From NCBI GenBank assembly GCA_023935145.1, contig CM043699.1, forward strand, positions 105,351,536 to 105,415,535: DNA of 64,000 bases, read 5' to 3'. The position numbers were made by a program, and so were the translations under genes. The stretch is from Bretschneidera sinensis (lineage: Eukaryota; Streptophyta; Magnoliopsida; Brassicales; Akaniaceae). Positions 21,972 to 33,745 of the stretch are shown piece by piece; positions within the stretch are counted from its first letter, which is position 1, and each line of letters begins with the position of its first letter. Below the pieces are notes generated by a model. It saw only the letters and a program-made list of their open reading frames with translations. It did no database searches and was not told where the DNA came from.

Positions 21972-23835
21972 AAGACCTATTGACTTAAAATGACAATAAT
22001 CTCTCGTTGGTTGAGAACGTAATTTAATTAGGCAACAGTCCTGTGCCTCAGATTTTAATACTATAGGTATGCCACATCAATCAGACTTGTTAGGTCCCCT
22101 ATTGCCTTGTGTATCGACATGACCCCCCCTCTCCCCATTATTTAGTACTATCAACTTGTAGCCATTCTTCATGAATTGTGCATGTGTAACTTTTTTATTG
22201 TGATATGTTATTTATTTATTTATTTTTATGCCTAGTTTCTAGAGCTGGACTACCTCCACCAAGTTGCTCTTATTGACTTTAGGTAGCCCTGCTTTCTTTT
22301 TAGTCAGGCTCTTTTTTCTGAGTGCTAAAAAGAGAAGCCTGAAATGTTAGTTGACTTTTTTCTTTTGTTGTTAGGGAGATAAAATTTCTTATATGTCCTC
22401 TCTCATTCTTGAAAATGACTACTCTACTATATTACACTGAATCATTCTGGATAGTTGAATGTAAACAGAGAAAGGATAATACTGGAAAGTAGTGGTGGTA
22501 CTAAAGAAAATTTATAGTGCGTTGGTGGTTGCTGGTGGCAGAGACAAACAATAGATTGGTGGATCCACGCATGGTGGGGTGCGGCAAGATTGCATTTTCC
22601 CATCCTACGAAAATGTGGATGACTGATGACCCCAGTTGCCCAGTTCCCATGTTCTTTAGTACTATTATTTAGTTTTCAACTTTGTGAGAGTATATTACTG
22701 TAGAGTTGAACAAAGACAATTGTCTATTTTTTTTAATCATTAGTGGGCTTAATCACGTCATGCCCGTGCTAATTTAAAGTTTTCATTTTTACTCTTTTGG
22801 AATCTAACTGTTACTATTTGAACTTTTCAAAATTACTAATAGAATATCATAGCTGCCCGAATGGTTAAAATCGATTGGGTTTTACTGTTTGATCAAGGTT
22901 TAAGCATAAGAAAAGCCTTGTTCTTGGAGCTGATCACAATTCGCAAGATGGGGTCGTTTTGAGATTTTATTTCTGGGATAAAAAATGAAAGCTCTGTTTT
23001 TTTTTTAAAGTAAATGATATGCTCTGCTTGGCCTTGATTAATCGAAAGAATCAGTTTTGTTCGCTTAGGATGTCTCACATAAAAAAGATGAATCAATCAC
23101 CATCCAATCATGAATGCTTGCGCAGCATCCCCTAGGCTCTCTTACCACCTCTGCAGTCCCCGGCAATACTAATAGAGGTTTTATTTTTTTATTTTTCGTT
23201 TGGTTAGAGTTTAAATTTAATGATTTATATTAATTAAAAAAATTATTAATAATATTAATTTTTAAATCTTACATTATTAATAAATTTTTTAAAATTGTTG
23301 ATGAAATTTTCAACTAGTTTAAAATTTTAGACCCATGTCGACCAAAGTTTTTGCCTGTTAAAATCCAACGGTTATCACTCTACTTGATTACTGCACAGAT
23401 GCATGTGATTATTTTACACATTTGCTAGTATTAAAGAAGAAAACGAAGTCCCCTGAAAATAGTAGTAAAATAACAACTGACCTCGAAAGCCAACCCAAGC
23501 CAAACAGAACCCTACAATCTTGAAATAGAAAAATCTTTGCACTGGATTTCACCCATCCGTGCAAAGATCACTAAAAATCAGCAACAAAAAAACAAAAGCA
23601 GAAGCAAAGCAAAAACAAAGTGCAATACTCATCTTCTCCATTCCTCAACAGAACAATTACTATCCTCTCAAAGAAACACAAATTTGGAGAGAGAAGAAAT
23701 AGAAGAGAATTGAAAGAGAAAGTGATATCTTGTAGATAGGGACTAAAGAAAGAGAGATCCCCACAATCTCAAAGCAGAGCAAAGCACAGCAAGCAACTCG
23801 AAAATTCAAGAAGATTGAGAGAAAGTAGTAAAAAA
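21972..23835. other. Intergenic; promoter side of the 14-1-1-like gene
   Basis: No gene or repeat stands out. The last ~200 bases are purine-rich (AGAGAGAAGAAATAGAAGAG) and probably form the 5' untranslated region of the gene at 23836. Confidence 0.5.
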
Positions 23836-24795
23836 ATGAAGCTTTCTGCGAAGTCCATATCGAGTCCGGGTCGGACTGAGAAGTACCCGCCACCATTGAT
23901 GAGGTTTTTGAGGAGCAATGTTGGTAGCAGAAGCAGAGGCAGGTCACGTTCAAGCCCAATGTTTGTTCGAAAGAAGACCACCGCCATTGAATCCCAAGAA
24001 CCCTCTTCTCCGAAGGTCACATGCATTGGCCAGGTCCGAGTCAGGCGGTCCAAACAAGCCGGTTCAAGAGCCGGTCAAACCGGAGCTCCGACAAGACGAC
24101 GCCGCTGCAAATGGATCCGAGACGCCCTGTTTTGCCACCATTTCACTGGAAAACTCAAGCTCAAGTCGTTTAGACCCGTTTGGCGCAAGTTCTTATTGTT
24201 GTTTCATGTGGGTTTTCGAAGAAAAACCAAAATTAGAGAAGATTCATCGAAGATTGAACCGAAATTTGGAGGCAAAATCGAGCATTCTGTGCAAGAAGAT
24301 GAACGTGGAAGCAAAGAAGAAGAAGATGATGAAGAAGAAATAGCTAAGGTCTTTGTATCTTCCTCTTCTACGCCACCTAAAAACGCTTTGTTGTTGACTA
24401 GGTGTAGATCTGCACCGTACAGATCTTCATCGTTAGCTAGTAGATTCTGGGGATCACCTCTTGCCAGTGAAGAAGAAAAACAAAAAACAGACAGAGGAAA
24501 CAGAGAAGAAGACGAGAATTCCACATCGGAAAGAGTGTCGATTTCCAGAGATTCTGATCAGGATTCGCGAACTGATGCAGAAACTGAAAGGAAGGTCAGT
24601 TTCTTCAAAGAATTTGAGGGTTCAATTAAAGAAAACATTGAAAAGTCAGCAAAAATTGAAGAGCTGAAAACAGAGCTATTAGGTCCTGTACGGCCTCTGA
24701 TACTCACAAGGTGTAAATCAGAGCCGGCGAGAACCGGAGAGAAGCTCGACCCAGAGATAAGTTCCTGGAAGAAGAGACGGTTGGGTTTCACGTGA
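23836..24795 (+). CDS. Syringolide-induced protein 14-1-1-like, basic, single exon
   Basis: A 319-residue protein starting at the first ATG (context AAAAAAATGAAG). The N-terminus MKLSAKSISSPGRTEKYPPP, followed by LMRFLRSNVGSRSRGRSRSS and PSSPKVTCIGQVRVRRSK, is the conserved opening of a plant family usually annotated after soybean syringolide-induced protein 14-1-1. A Cys/Trp-rich basic stretch (RRRCKWIRDALFCHH, about 88-102) and an acidic run (about 156-169) follow. Two similar motifs close the protein: LLLTRCRSAP (185-194) and LILTRCKSEPA (288-298). There is no signal peptide or membrane segment, so it is likely cytosolic or nuclear. Molecular function is unknown; I infer stress or elicitor responsiveness only from the family name. 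The frame is intact and the gene stands between transposon-rich blocks. Confidence 0.85.
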   Translation: MKLSAKSISSPGRTEKYPPPLMRFLRSNVGSRSRGRSRSSPMFVRKKTTAIESQEPSSPKVTCIGQVRVRRSKQAGSRAGQTGAPTRRRRCKWIRDALFCHHFTGKLKLKSFRPVWRKFLLLFHVGFRRKTKIREDSSKIEPKFGGKIEHSVQEDERGSKEEEDDEEEIAKVFVSSSSTPPKNALLLTRCRSAPYRSSSLASRFWGSPLASEEEKQKTDRGNREEDENSTSERVSISRDSDQDSRTDAETERKVSFFKEFEGSIKENIEKSAKIEELKTELLGPVRPLILTRCKSEPARTGEKLDPEISSWKKRRLGFT

Positions 24796-26606
24796 TTAAT
24801 CAATGCTTTCTCTTACTTTCTTTTAATCTTTCTTTGATATATTTTTCTTCATTTTTTTTTTGGGTAAATGGACTGAATATTGTTTTGGAAGCATTTTTTG
24901 AAATCATTTTGTTAATTTCACATCTGGAGCTGTACGCTCTTTGGTAATATAAAAAAGCTATTGATCGTAAACCAAAAGATGATGAAACGATGAAACTGTT
25001 TTGTTTAATCTTCTCTGTCACTGGTCATGGGCACTTGTATTTATTACTGTCTTTAGTACTCCCACTAAATTAACTTTTTCTTTTAAGCTCTTCTTTCCCT
25101 TAATGGAAGTGTTTTTTACTGTTCCCGTACTTGATTAATTTATGCATCTTTGGATACTCTGAACAACTTCTATGGAGTATTTGGTAGAAAGTTTGATGAG
25201 ATGTCCCACATCTTATTTTCTTGTTTTCATTTACAATTGAGACCCTTTTCTCAGTTTATTATCATGATCCATTAGGTAACTATTTAGTGTTAGATAAAAG
25301 AAAGAACAGTTTTTTTTTTTTACACAAATTCAATTTTTTAAGAACTATTTTTCATCTTCTGTTTATAAGAAACAATCATAGTTATTTGTTGAAAAGGGAC
25401 CTTAATATTGATTATGTTCAAGATTCATTTCAATTGGATAAGAAATATAATGCTAGAAATCCAAATTTTGTGTTGAAGGAACTGTTTGGTTATGCCCAAA
25501 TATACAAGATTGGTTTAAGATGGCATAACCTTTTGATGGAAAACAAAACACAGGTTTGGACATACCAACCTAACATTCTAACATAACATCAACAAAATGA
25601 GAAACCTGGAATCCTACCTAGCAAGTCTAACATCTCTTTTCACACTAGAATGCTCCAAAAAAAATCAGTTAGAGCATGTTCAGAATAAATAAATTTTATT
25701 AAAAAATATTATTTTTTTAAATTTCATACTTATCAATGAATTTTTTTTAAATTACCAACCAATAACTTCTCCAAGATTTGGTCTCTTTTTTTTATCAAAT
25801 CTTTCTACAGAAGTATTTAAAGTTGGAATCTGGGTGGGTGGATAGTCTAGTAGGTAGGCCACCTGAGCCTGAGGCAAGATCTGTGGTAAATGCTACATAC
25901 TTATTACAGAGAGAAGTTTTTTTGTTGCATAATGTTTATGTCTTGATAATTTTTAAAAATTTTATTAAATATTATTAATTAAATTTTTAAAAATTATGAA
26001 TTAAATTTTTTTTTTATGCAAATAATTTTTTTTATTATATATGAATGCGATAGACACAGACACAGACTTACACGTGGAGACTCAAAAAATTACATGTGAA
26101 ATTGGTATGGTGGAATTGAATTAACAACTTGCTTCTTGCTTTCGATGAAATCACAAGAATTTTCTTGTCATTTCGATTTTGGGGTCCATTCTTAATTAGT
26201 TATGGGCCTTGTAGCGTAGTGGAATTTAATTTAATTTATTGGCAACAAGTGAACAAATGTGATGAATAACTAGCAGTCAGATCCACCGACTTAAATCAAA
26301 GTTCATTAGTCGTTAATTAGGTCATTAACCCAATTAATGATGTCATTTCTTACAATTAATGATATGTCATTTCTTCTTCTAAAGAACATATGAGAAGATA
26401 TCTTATTTAAATCTTCTCACATTCAATAATCGCAATTAATTGAAAAAAATAAATTAAGAAAGCAAAGCTCATTAGTTTGTAAACTTATTTTCTGTTGCCA
26501 ATCACAGCACAGAAATTCCAAGAAGGAAATAATCTTTTCAGATTTAATAGTAAATTAGTAATGTCTTAATTAATTTTTCCCCTTAGCAAAGATATTTTCG
26601 ATCAAT
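24796..26606. other. Intergenic AT-rich sequence
   Basis: The start includes the 3' untranslated region of the preceding gene, with an AATATAAAA-like polyadenylation context near 24946. A 121-codon open frame at 25221-25586 lacks recognisable domains and is not called. Nothing else can be supported. Confidence 0.5.
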
Positions 26607-27575
26607 GGTAAATAGTTGGTTAATGTGACAAGATCAATATCTTCTTTCTTAGTAAATTTGAATGTGATAAAAAGCTATTAACTAATGTAATGTACTTCTG
26701 AAACCACAATGAAACGAATTTAAGAGATTAGATACCACACTTTTAATGAATGAAAAAAAAATTATGGAATTGTCTTTTCATCCAATTTTCAATTTCACTT
26801 GGTAAATAATTGGTTAACGTGATAAAACCATTTCTTACACCATAGTAAATTTGAATGTAGTTAAAAGCTATTAACCAATGTTAATTACCCCTGAAACCAC
26901 AATAGAACGAATTCAAGAGACTAAACAACACACTCTTAATGAAAAAAAAAAAAGACAATAAAATTGTTTTTTCATCCAATTTCCAATTTATTATGGTAAA
27001 TAGTTGATTAATATAACAAGATCAACGTAGTTAAAAATTATTAACCAAAGCAAGTTACATCTGAAATCACAATGAGACAAATTCAAGAGACTGGACAATA
27101 CACTATTAACGAATGAAAAAATGACAATAGAATTGTCTTTTCATCCAATTTCACGTGGTAAATAGTTGGTTAATGTGACAAGATCAATCTCTTATTTCTT
27201 AGTAAATTTGAATGTGATAAAAAGCTATTAACTAATACAATGTACCTCTGAAACCACAATAAAACGAATTTAAGAGACTAAATACCACACTCTTAATGAA
27301 TGAAAAAAATTTAATGGAATTGTCTTTTCATCCAATTTTCAATTTCACGTGGTAAATAATTGGTCAATGTGATAAGACCATTTCTTACACCATAGTAAAT
27401 TTGAATATAGTTAAAAGCTATTAACCAATGTTAATTACCCCTGAAACCAAAATGGAACGAATTCAAGAGACTAAACAACACACTCTTAATGTAAGAAAAC
27501 AGACAACGAAATTGTTTTTTCATCCAATTTCCAATTTTATGTGGTAAATAGTTGATTAATATAACAAGACGACTC
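26607..27575. repeat. Satellite-like block: six ~190-bp monomers in two ~550-bp higher-order copies
   Basis: The phrase GGTAAATAGTTGGTTAATGTGA or a close variant starts at 26607, 26801, 26995, 27157, 27351 and 27543. Each unit continues with CTGAAACCACAATGAAACGA, AAGAGACTAAACAACACACT and TTTTCATCCAATTT. Unit 1 resembles unit 4 more than its neighbours, as do 2 with 5 and 3 with 6 (the last incomplete), each pair about 550 bp apart. The third unit is shorter (162 bp) because part of its centre is missing. Confidence 0.88.
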
Positions 27576-27639
27576 GTAAATATGATTTTTCTAGGAAAAG
27601 TTATGGCAGTTTTAGTAGACAAAAGTCAGGCTGTGCGCG

Positions 27640-29190
27640 ATTTCAGCGTGGCAGAAGTGAAGGGGCTATTAAATTCTGTTTTTTTTAGTTTTTATTTTTA
27701 TTTTTCAAGAACAAAATAAGGATCACAAGAAGCAAAAAAAATCAGCTAGAATCACTCCCCGGCAATGGCGCCAAAATTTGGTGTGTTGTCGCAGGCAACC
27801 AAAAATAAAACTTATACTCCTAAAAATGCATGTAGTAGTGTGAGTAAAGATCGTTCCCACGAAGAGTGTCTAGCTTAGTTTTATGCTACGTGAACAAGGA
27901 TGAGGGGGTTTGAGTATAACGAAAACAATTTTAAGAAAAACAACTAATGAACAATTCAAATTGAAGTATCAAAATCAATCAAAAGAACAAACCTTGTTTT
28001 AAGTCAACATCCACCATCGAAATTTTACAACTGATCATCGATACAAGTGTATATCAATTCACACTTTGAATATTCACCATTGGAACTATTTTCCTATCTC
28101 TCCTTAGCTGCAATTAATTAGAAAACAAGCGATCTAATTAACCCTAACTACTAAACAACCCAAGATAAGCGCTAAAGGTTTAATCTAGTAGCAGCTTTAA
28201 GAATTAGAGAGATCGATGAAGCTAAACAACATAAGCACAAGTAGTTGCATTTAATTTAGTCAAGCATTCTTCCTAAGATCTAATAATTTCTGATGCAGTA
28301 AATCATTAAATATTAGTTGCTTCACAAATTAGAGGATCAAACAATTACGGATTTGATATCTAACCTAGCAATAGATTGCAGCGAATAATAAACTAGTAGG
28401 CCTCCTAGTAATTAAACAAGACAATCATGAAAATAGGGATAGAAGAACATTCGATACTCAAAGCATAAATTGAACAATATAAAAAAAAAACAGATTAGAT
28501 CTCATAGTTTTATTAATTCTGAGGGCCATGATGAAAACTCGAAGGAGAAGTTAGAGCAGAGAGAGAGAGAGAGACGTCCCCCAAGTCTGATGATTTCTCC
28601 CCTCTTATACATGTTATTTTCAGTAGTAGAAAACCTACAAGGTCTCCTAAAATATTCTAAATATTATCCTAAAATAACAATATCCAAATCTGACTAATTT
28701 AAGGAAAATATTAAAAATAAAATAAAGTCCTAATATAACTAGGAAACTGGTGTTTTTAGCATGAATTTTTGTGCACCAGATCTGGAAACTTTCGAAAATA
28801 AACCTCGTCAAATCAGCATATTAGAATTGCAGGCTAAGGGACTTTCCAGAACTGTAACAATGCAGGTGCAGCAACTCCAAGCCCCGTTTCGACCTTGATG
28901 TAGCCAGTATCTCTCAAAACTCAAAACATGAAAGTTGTAGAGCTTTTTCTTGGCATTCCTTAAAATTTGAATCATCTCAATCGGAGGTTAGACGAGAGAG
29001 TTATGCCCAGATTATGAAGCGATGTCAAAACTGTCTGAAATTGCCCACTTAGTTTCGTTTTGCACTTAATGCCTCCATTTGCATCCTAAATCAAAATATA
29101 AGAATAATGAGTACATTTAGGTACCAAATAAGTATAAAAAAAAAAACTAGATATTAAGGGAGAAAAATATAATATTTTTCATTCTCATCA
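27640..29190 (-). mobile_element. Athila/Tat-type (Ty3/gypsy) LTR with primer site, rest of element missing
   Basis: The primer site TGGCGCCATTGCCGGGGA on the minus strand (27756-27773) matches the tRNA-Asp-type site of Athila/Tat elements. Next to it is a 1.4-kb LTR (27779-29190), TGGTGTGTTGTCGC...CATTCTCATCA on the plus strand, with TG and CA ends. Only about 100 bp of internal sequence remains left of the primer site before the satellite block; gag-pol and the other LTR are absent. The right edge abuts the reverse transcriptase of the gypsy element at 29191. Confidence 0.75.
27756..27773 (-). other. Primer binding site, tRNA-Asp type
   Basis: Eighteen bases on the minus strand, TGGCGCCATTGCCGGGGA, with one difference from the common plant Asp-tRNA primer site. 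It fixes the element's orientation. Confidence 0.8.
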
Positions 29191-31660
29191 ATAGACCTGA
29201 AATCGAGTTATCATTAGGGGGATGTGCCTAAGACTGCTTTTAGGACATGTTATGGCCATCATGAGTTCCTTATGATGCCATTTAGGTTGATTAATGCTCT
29301 TGCAACATTTATTGATCTAATGAATCGGGTGTTTAAACCATTCTTGGATAGATTTGTGATTGTATTTATTGATGATATTCTGGTATATTCCAAGGATGAA
29401 GAGGAACATATGTAACATTCAAAGATAGTATTGGAAATTATGAGGAGAAAGAAATTGTATTCAAAGTTCTCTAAGTGTGAGTTTTGGTTAAATGAAATAT
29501 CTTTCTTGGGGCATATTGTGTTAGTAGATGGTATAACAGTTGACCCATAGAAAGTAGAGGCAGTGTTGAATTAGGAGAGACCCATTAGTGTGACTGAAAT
29601 TAGAAGCTTTTTGGGGTTGGCTGGTTATTATAGAAGTTTATCTAAAAAAAATTTATGATTGCTGGACCATTGACTAGATTAACCAGGAAGGAAGTGAAGT
29701 TTAGGTGGTTAGAAGAATGCGAGAGGAGTTTCCAACTGTTGAAACAGAAATTGACTACTGCTCCGGTATTAGTGCTTCCTTCTAGTGATGAAGGATTTGT
29801 GGTATATAGTGATGCATCGCATCAGGGGTTAGCGTGTTGATGCAACATGGGAGAGTTATATCTTATGCTTACGGAAGAAATTACCTGACTCATGATTTAG
29901 AATTGGCTGTTATGGTTTTTGCTTTGAAGATTTGGAGACATCATCTGTATGGAGTCACTTGTGAAATTTTTTTCAATCATAAAAGTTTGACGCATTTACC
30001 TACCATAGAAAGAGTTGAATTTGAGGCAAAAGAGGTGGATGGAGTTGATTAGTGACTATGACTGTATAATTCACTATCATCTAAGAAAGGCTAATGCAGT
30101 AGCTGATGTATTGAGTAGAAAATATACATGGAGATTAACTGCTATTGGGAGTCATGATATTAGCTTGATTGAAGAGTTGAGAGAAATGAGAATGCAGTTG
30201 AGTATCAATGATAGATGAGTATTGATGGCAAATATGGTGGTACAATATTCTATTATTGATCTCTTGATATAGATGTAGAGTAGAGATGAAAGAATAGAGA
30301 AGATCATATAGGAAATATTAAGTGGGAAGCCGAATAGGTTTAGAATTAGAGAAGATGATATGGTGGTATTGGGACATAGAGTTTATGTTCCCAATGATAT
30401 GGATATGAGAAATGAGATACTAAGGGAGGCTCATGATTTTGTATATTCTATGCACTTGGGTAATAATAAGATGTACAAGGGGTTGAGACAGAATTATTGG
30501 TGGTCAAGGATAAAAAATGATTTAACTGAGTATATTTCTAGATGTTTGACCTGTCAACATGTGAAGTCTAAGAATATACATCTAGCAGGTTTATTACAAC
30601 CTCTTACAGTACCGGAATGGCCATGGGAGAATATAAGCATGGATTTTGTTTCTGGTTTTCCCCATACCCAGAGAGGTCATGATGTTGTATGGGTTATAGT
30701 GGATAGACTTTCTAAGTCTTTGAATTTCCTTCCTATTAAAACTACCTGGAGTCCTGAAAAGTTAGTTGAATTGTATGTAGTGGAAATTATAAGATTACAT
30801 GGGGTACCTTTAAACATTGTATCAGATAGAGATTCTAGATTCACTTCTAGATTTTGGAGGGGGTTTCAAGAAGCTATCGGTACGCAATTACAATTTAGTA
30901 CAGCTTTTCATCCTCAAAAAAATGGGCAGACAGAGAGAATCATCATAATACTAGAATATATACTGAGAGCAAATGTATTGAGTTTCTCAGTGAGCTAGGA
31001 TGCTTATTTACCATTGATCAAGTTTGCATACAATAATCAGTATTAAACTAGTATTGGAATGACACCATTTGAGGCTTTATATGGTAGAAGGCGTAGAACT
31101 CCAGTATGTTTGGATGAAGTTGGAGAAAGAAATGTATTTGGTCCAGAAATGATAGATTTCACTACTGAGAGGATCAAACTAGTTAAAGAGAACCTTATAG
31201 CAGCATAGAACAGACAGAAGGGATATGCTGATAATAGAAGACGACCTCTTAAGTTTTAGGTTGGTGACTGTGTATTTTTTAAGATATATCTGTGGAATTG
31301 TGTATTGAGATTAAAAAAAAAGGAAAGTTAAGTCTGAGATTTGTGGAGCCATATGAGGTGATTGAGAGAGTTGGACCGGTAGCATACAGATTGGATTTGC
31401 CTCCAGAGTTAAAGCAATTACATAATGTGTTTCATGTTTCACTTTTGAGAAAGTGTTTACATGATTAATCTCATAGTATTCCGAATTACACTATAGAACT
31501 TCAGGAAGATTTGACATTTATGCAAGTACCAGTCAGAATTCTAGACAGAAAAGAACAAGTCTTATGTAATAAAGTTATTTCTTTGATTCAAGTATTATGA
31601 CAAAACAAAGATGTTGAGGCAAGAATGAGGAAAAAATACCCCAACTTTTTCATGAATTAG
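29191..31660 (+). pseudogene. gypsy-1 pol: RT, RNase H, integrase, chromodomain remnant
   Basis: Reverse transcriptase is read from IDLKSSYH through [20 protein letters not shown] to the active site [15 protein letters not shown], with a small deletion near 29215. RNase H with [11 protein letters not shown] and [20 protein letters not shown] follows. The integrase (30360-31000) shows the HHCC finger (HDFVYSMHLGNNK to CLTCQH) and the three acidic sites in SMDFVSGFP, VSDRDSRF and GQTERIIIILE. The tail carries GPVAYRLDLPPELKQLHNVF, HVSLLRKCLHD and VPVRILDRKEQVL, a Tekay/CRM-like chromodomain region that is partly deleted. More than eight stops or frameshifts (for example at 29413, 30049, 30240 and 31000) make this a dead copy. 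Confidence 0.9.
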
Positions 31661-31704
31661 GTAAGAAAATTTTGGGGACGGAAATTTTATAAGGTGGGTA
31701 AAAT

Positions 31705-33745
31705 TGTAATACTTGTGTTATTAAATTAAGGGTAAAGAAGTAATTTGATAAATATGACATGAAATTAAAATAATATATATATATGAAAAATTTATTTTTG
31801 AATAAAATAATTCTTTTGAAAAAAGACTGGACATTTGGGGTCAAACTAAGAAAAAAAAAAAGAAAAAAGGCTGGACATTAAAGAAAAAAGAAAAAAAAAT
31901 GATGGGCCAATACCTAGACGCCCAGGTGTTGGTTGCCCAACATGCAAATTGAGCATGTTGGACAGCACAGACTAAAAGGTGGCAGTGGATGTTTTTTTTA
32001 ATATAAAGATTTAAGTTTTGTTTTGTTTTGATTTTCCTACCAAATCCCGTTTGGTTTCCTTCTTTCTTCAATTCAAATTACTCTCTTTCTTTAAACACCT
32101 GGGGACTCAAAGAAATATCGAAAGATTGAAATTTTGAAGAAATTAACGGAAGAATTTTAAAGAGATTCAATGGAAGCTTTAAGAAAAACAAAAGGTAATA
32201 ATATGAATTTTATTTTTGAAATTATGCATACATGAAATTACCCGGAATTTAATGTAGAAATTTAAAGGGTATGAATTATGAAAGAATTGAAGAATAAATT
32301 ATAAATTTTAATATAAATATTATGTCAGGTGTTGACGATTAAAAATCCAGTGAAATTACTGAAAGGAGCAAGAAAGGCAAGGAGGTGATCCACAGGTAGC
32401 TTTAAGTGCTACGTAGTGAGTTAGATTTACTTTTAGTAATCGAAATAAATATGAAATATAAAGTGATGATATTTGAATTAATTATTGAACTATGATTGGA
32501 TGATATAGGAAATTTGGTTTATTGATATTATATGAATAATTAATATGTTAAAAATTTATTATATGAAAAGTAATATTATTGAAATAATGAGTTGATGAAA
32601 TATATATAATGAAAGGATAAATGAAATTCTTGACAAGTTATGATTGATAATTTAATGAATATGATAAAAATAATAATTTTGAGAAATAGCTTAATAGTTA
32701 GATTGAATGGTTGAATGTATGTTTGTTTTTATATCATTGCTCATATATATATATTTCATATTATTGCCATATACATGAAATAAAAAGAACCGAGAAGGCA
32801 ACCGGTCTAAATGAAAATAAAATAACCGGGAAGGCAGTCGATCTAAATGAAAATAAAAGAACCGAGAAAGTAGTCGGTCTAAATAAAAATAAAATAACCA
32901 AGAAGGCAATCGGTCTAAATGAAAATAAAAGAACCGAAAAGACAATCTGTCTAGCTGAAAATAAAAGAGCCGAGAAGGCAGCCGGTCTAGCTGGAAAAAA
33001 AATAACCGAGAAGGCATCCGGTCTAAATGAAAATAAAAAAACCAGGATGACAGTCGATCTAAATGAAAATAAAAGAACCGGAAAGGCAGCCGGTCTAACT
33101 GAAAATAAAGAATCGGGAAAGCAGCCGATCTAAGTTGAAACATGTCAATATGTGGGAAGACTTTCCCAAATTATAATATGAACTGATCTGATAATTTAAA
33201 TTCATGCATTGCATTTGTTTTAAATATTGATTATTATTGCTTGAGATGCTAAAACATCATTCTTGATTGTGAATTTATTGATAGACAAATTAGTCTCACA
33301 GAGAGACAGATATGATGAAAAAGAAATATGACAATATGATGTGATAAAAATTTATTTGATTGACTATATGTTGTGAACCTCATAACAAAGTAAATAATGA
33401 TGTTAAATTGGAAATCTGAAGATAATTAAATATATGAGAAGGAAAATTGATATGTTTGAAGATTAATTTAAGATGAAATTGATAAATGATTGAAATTATA
33501 ATAGGATGTTATTATTGATTTATATGACATAATAGATGGATTAATATGGGAAGATTATTTGAAAGATTGAATGATTATCTGTGAAGAAATAGATGATTTA
33601 TATTGGTAAATTAGAAACAATTGAATTATAAAATGTGACTGGAAGTATATAATCGAGCACTTCTAGCAAATTTAATTCACTGAGCTTGTGAAGCTCACTC
33701 CTCATTGTTAAATAATTTCAAGAAGCGGGCAGGACAGATAGATTG
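31705..33745 (+). repeat. 3' LTR of gypsy-1 (about 2 kb, 3' end unclear)
   Basis: Begins TGTAATACTTGTG just after a purine-rich GGTGGGTAAAAT. From about 33540 to 33745 it matches the reverse complement of the window's last ~210 bases (shared stretch AAATTTAATTCACTGAGCTTGT). After the shared GCGGGCAGGACAGATAGAT-like segment the two diverge. The family's terminal GGGATGGGTCGTTATA seen at 63493 is not found here, so this LTR is probably 3'-truncated. Confidence 0.65.
32784..33132. repeat. 36-bp minisatellite, about 10 copies, in the gypsy LTR
   Basis: A unit of the form AACCGAGAAGGCAGCCGGTC plus TAAATGAAAATAAAAG recurs every 36 bp with scattered substitutions. Because 36 is a multiple of three, both strands stay open over the block (140 codons on plus, 150 on minus) with 12-residue periodicity. 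I regard those frames as by-products, not genes. Confidence 0.93.

Larger units (their letters stand above)
29191..33745 (+). mobile_element. Ty3/gypsy element (gypsy-1), 5'-truncated
   Basis: The plus strand carries reverse transcriptase, RNase H, integrase and a chromodomain-like tail, then an LTR. The 5' LTR, gag and protease are missing; the element starts inside the reverse transcriptase where the Athila/Tat-type LTR abuts it. The LTR family reappears inverted at 63493-64000. Confidence 0.88.

Noticed and set aside
22853..22900. Sequence GCTGCCCGAATGGTTAA resembling the 5' half of a Leu/Ser tRNA
   Set aside because: No matching acceptor stem, anticodon arm or T-arm follows, so it is not a tRNA gene.
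23815..23835. Upstream in-frame start of the 14-1-1-like protein at 23815
   Set aside because: The codon there is TTG; the first ATG at 23836 gives the conserved MKLSAKS start.
25221..25586. 121-codon plus-strand frame
   Set aside because: Phe/Asn/Lys-rich composition expected of AT-rich DNA; no domain, no splice partners, not recognisably conserved.
25836..25890. GGTGGATAGTCTAGTAGGTAGGCC as a possible tRNA-derived SINE head
   Set aside because: No B-box (GGTTCGA-type) at the right distance and no 3' tail.
32691..33143. 150-codon minus-strand and 140-codon plus-strand repetitive proteins
   Set aside because: Both result from a 36-bp tandem repeat without stops; there is no start context or conserved domain, and the block lies in an LTR.
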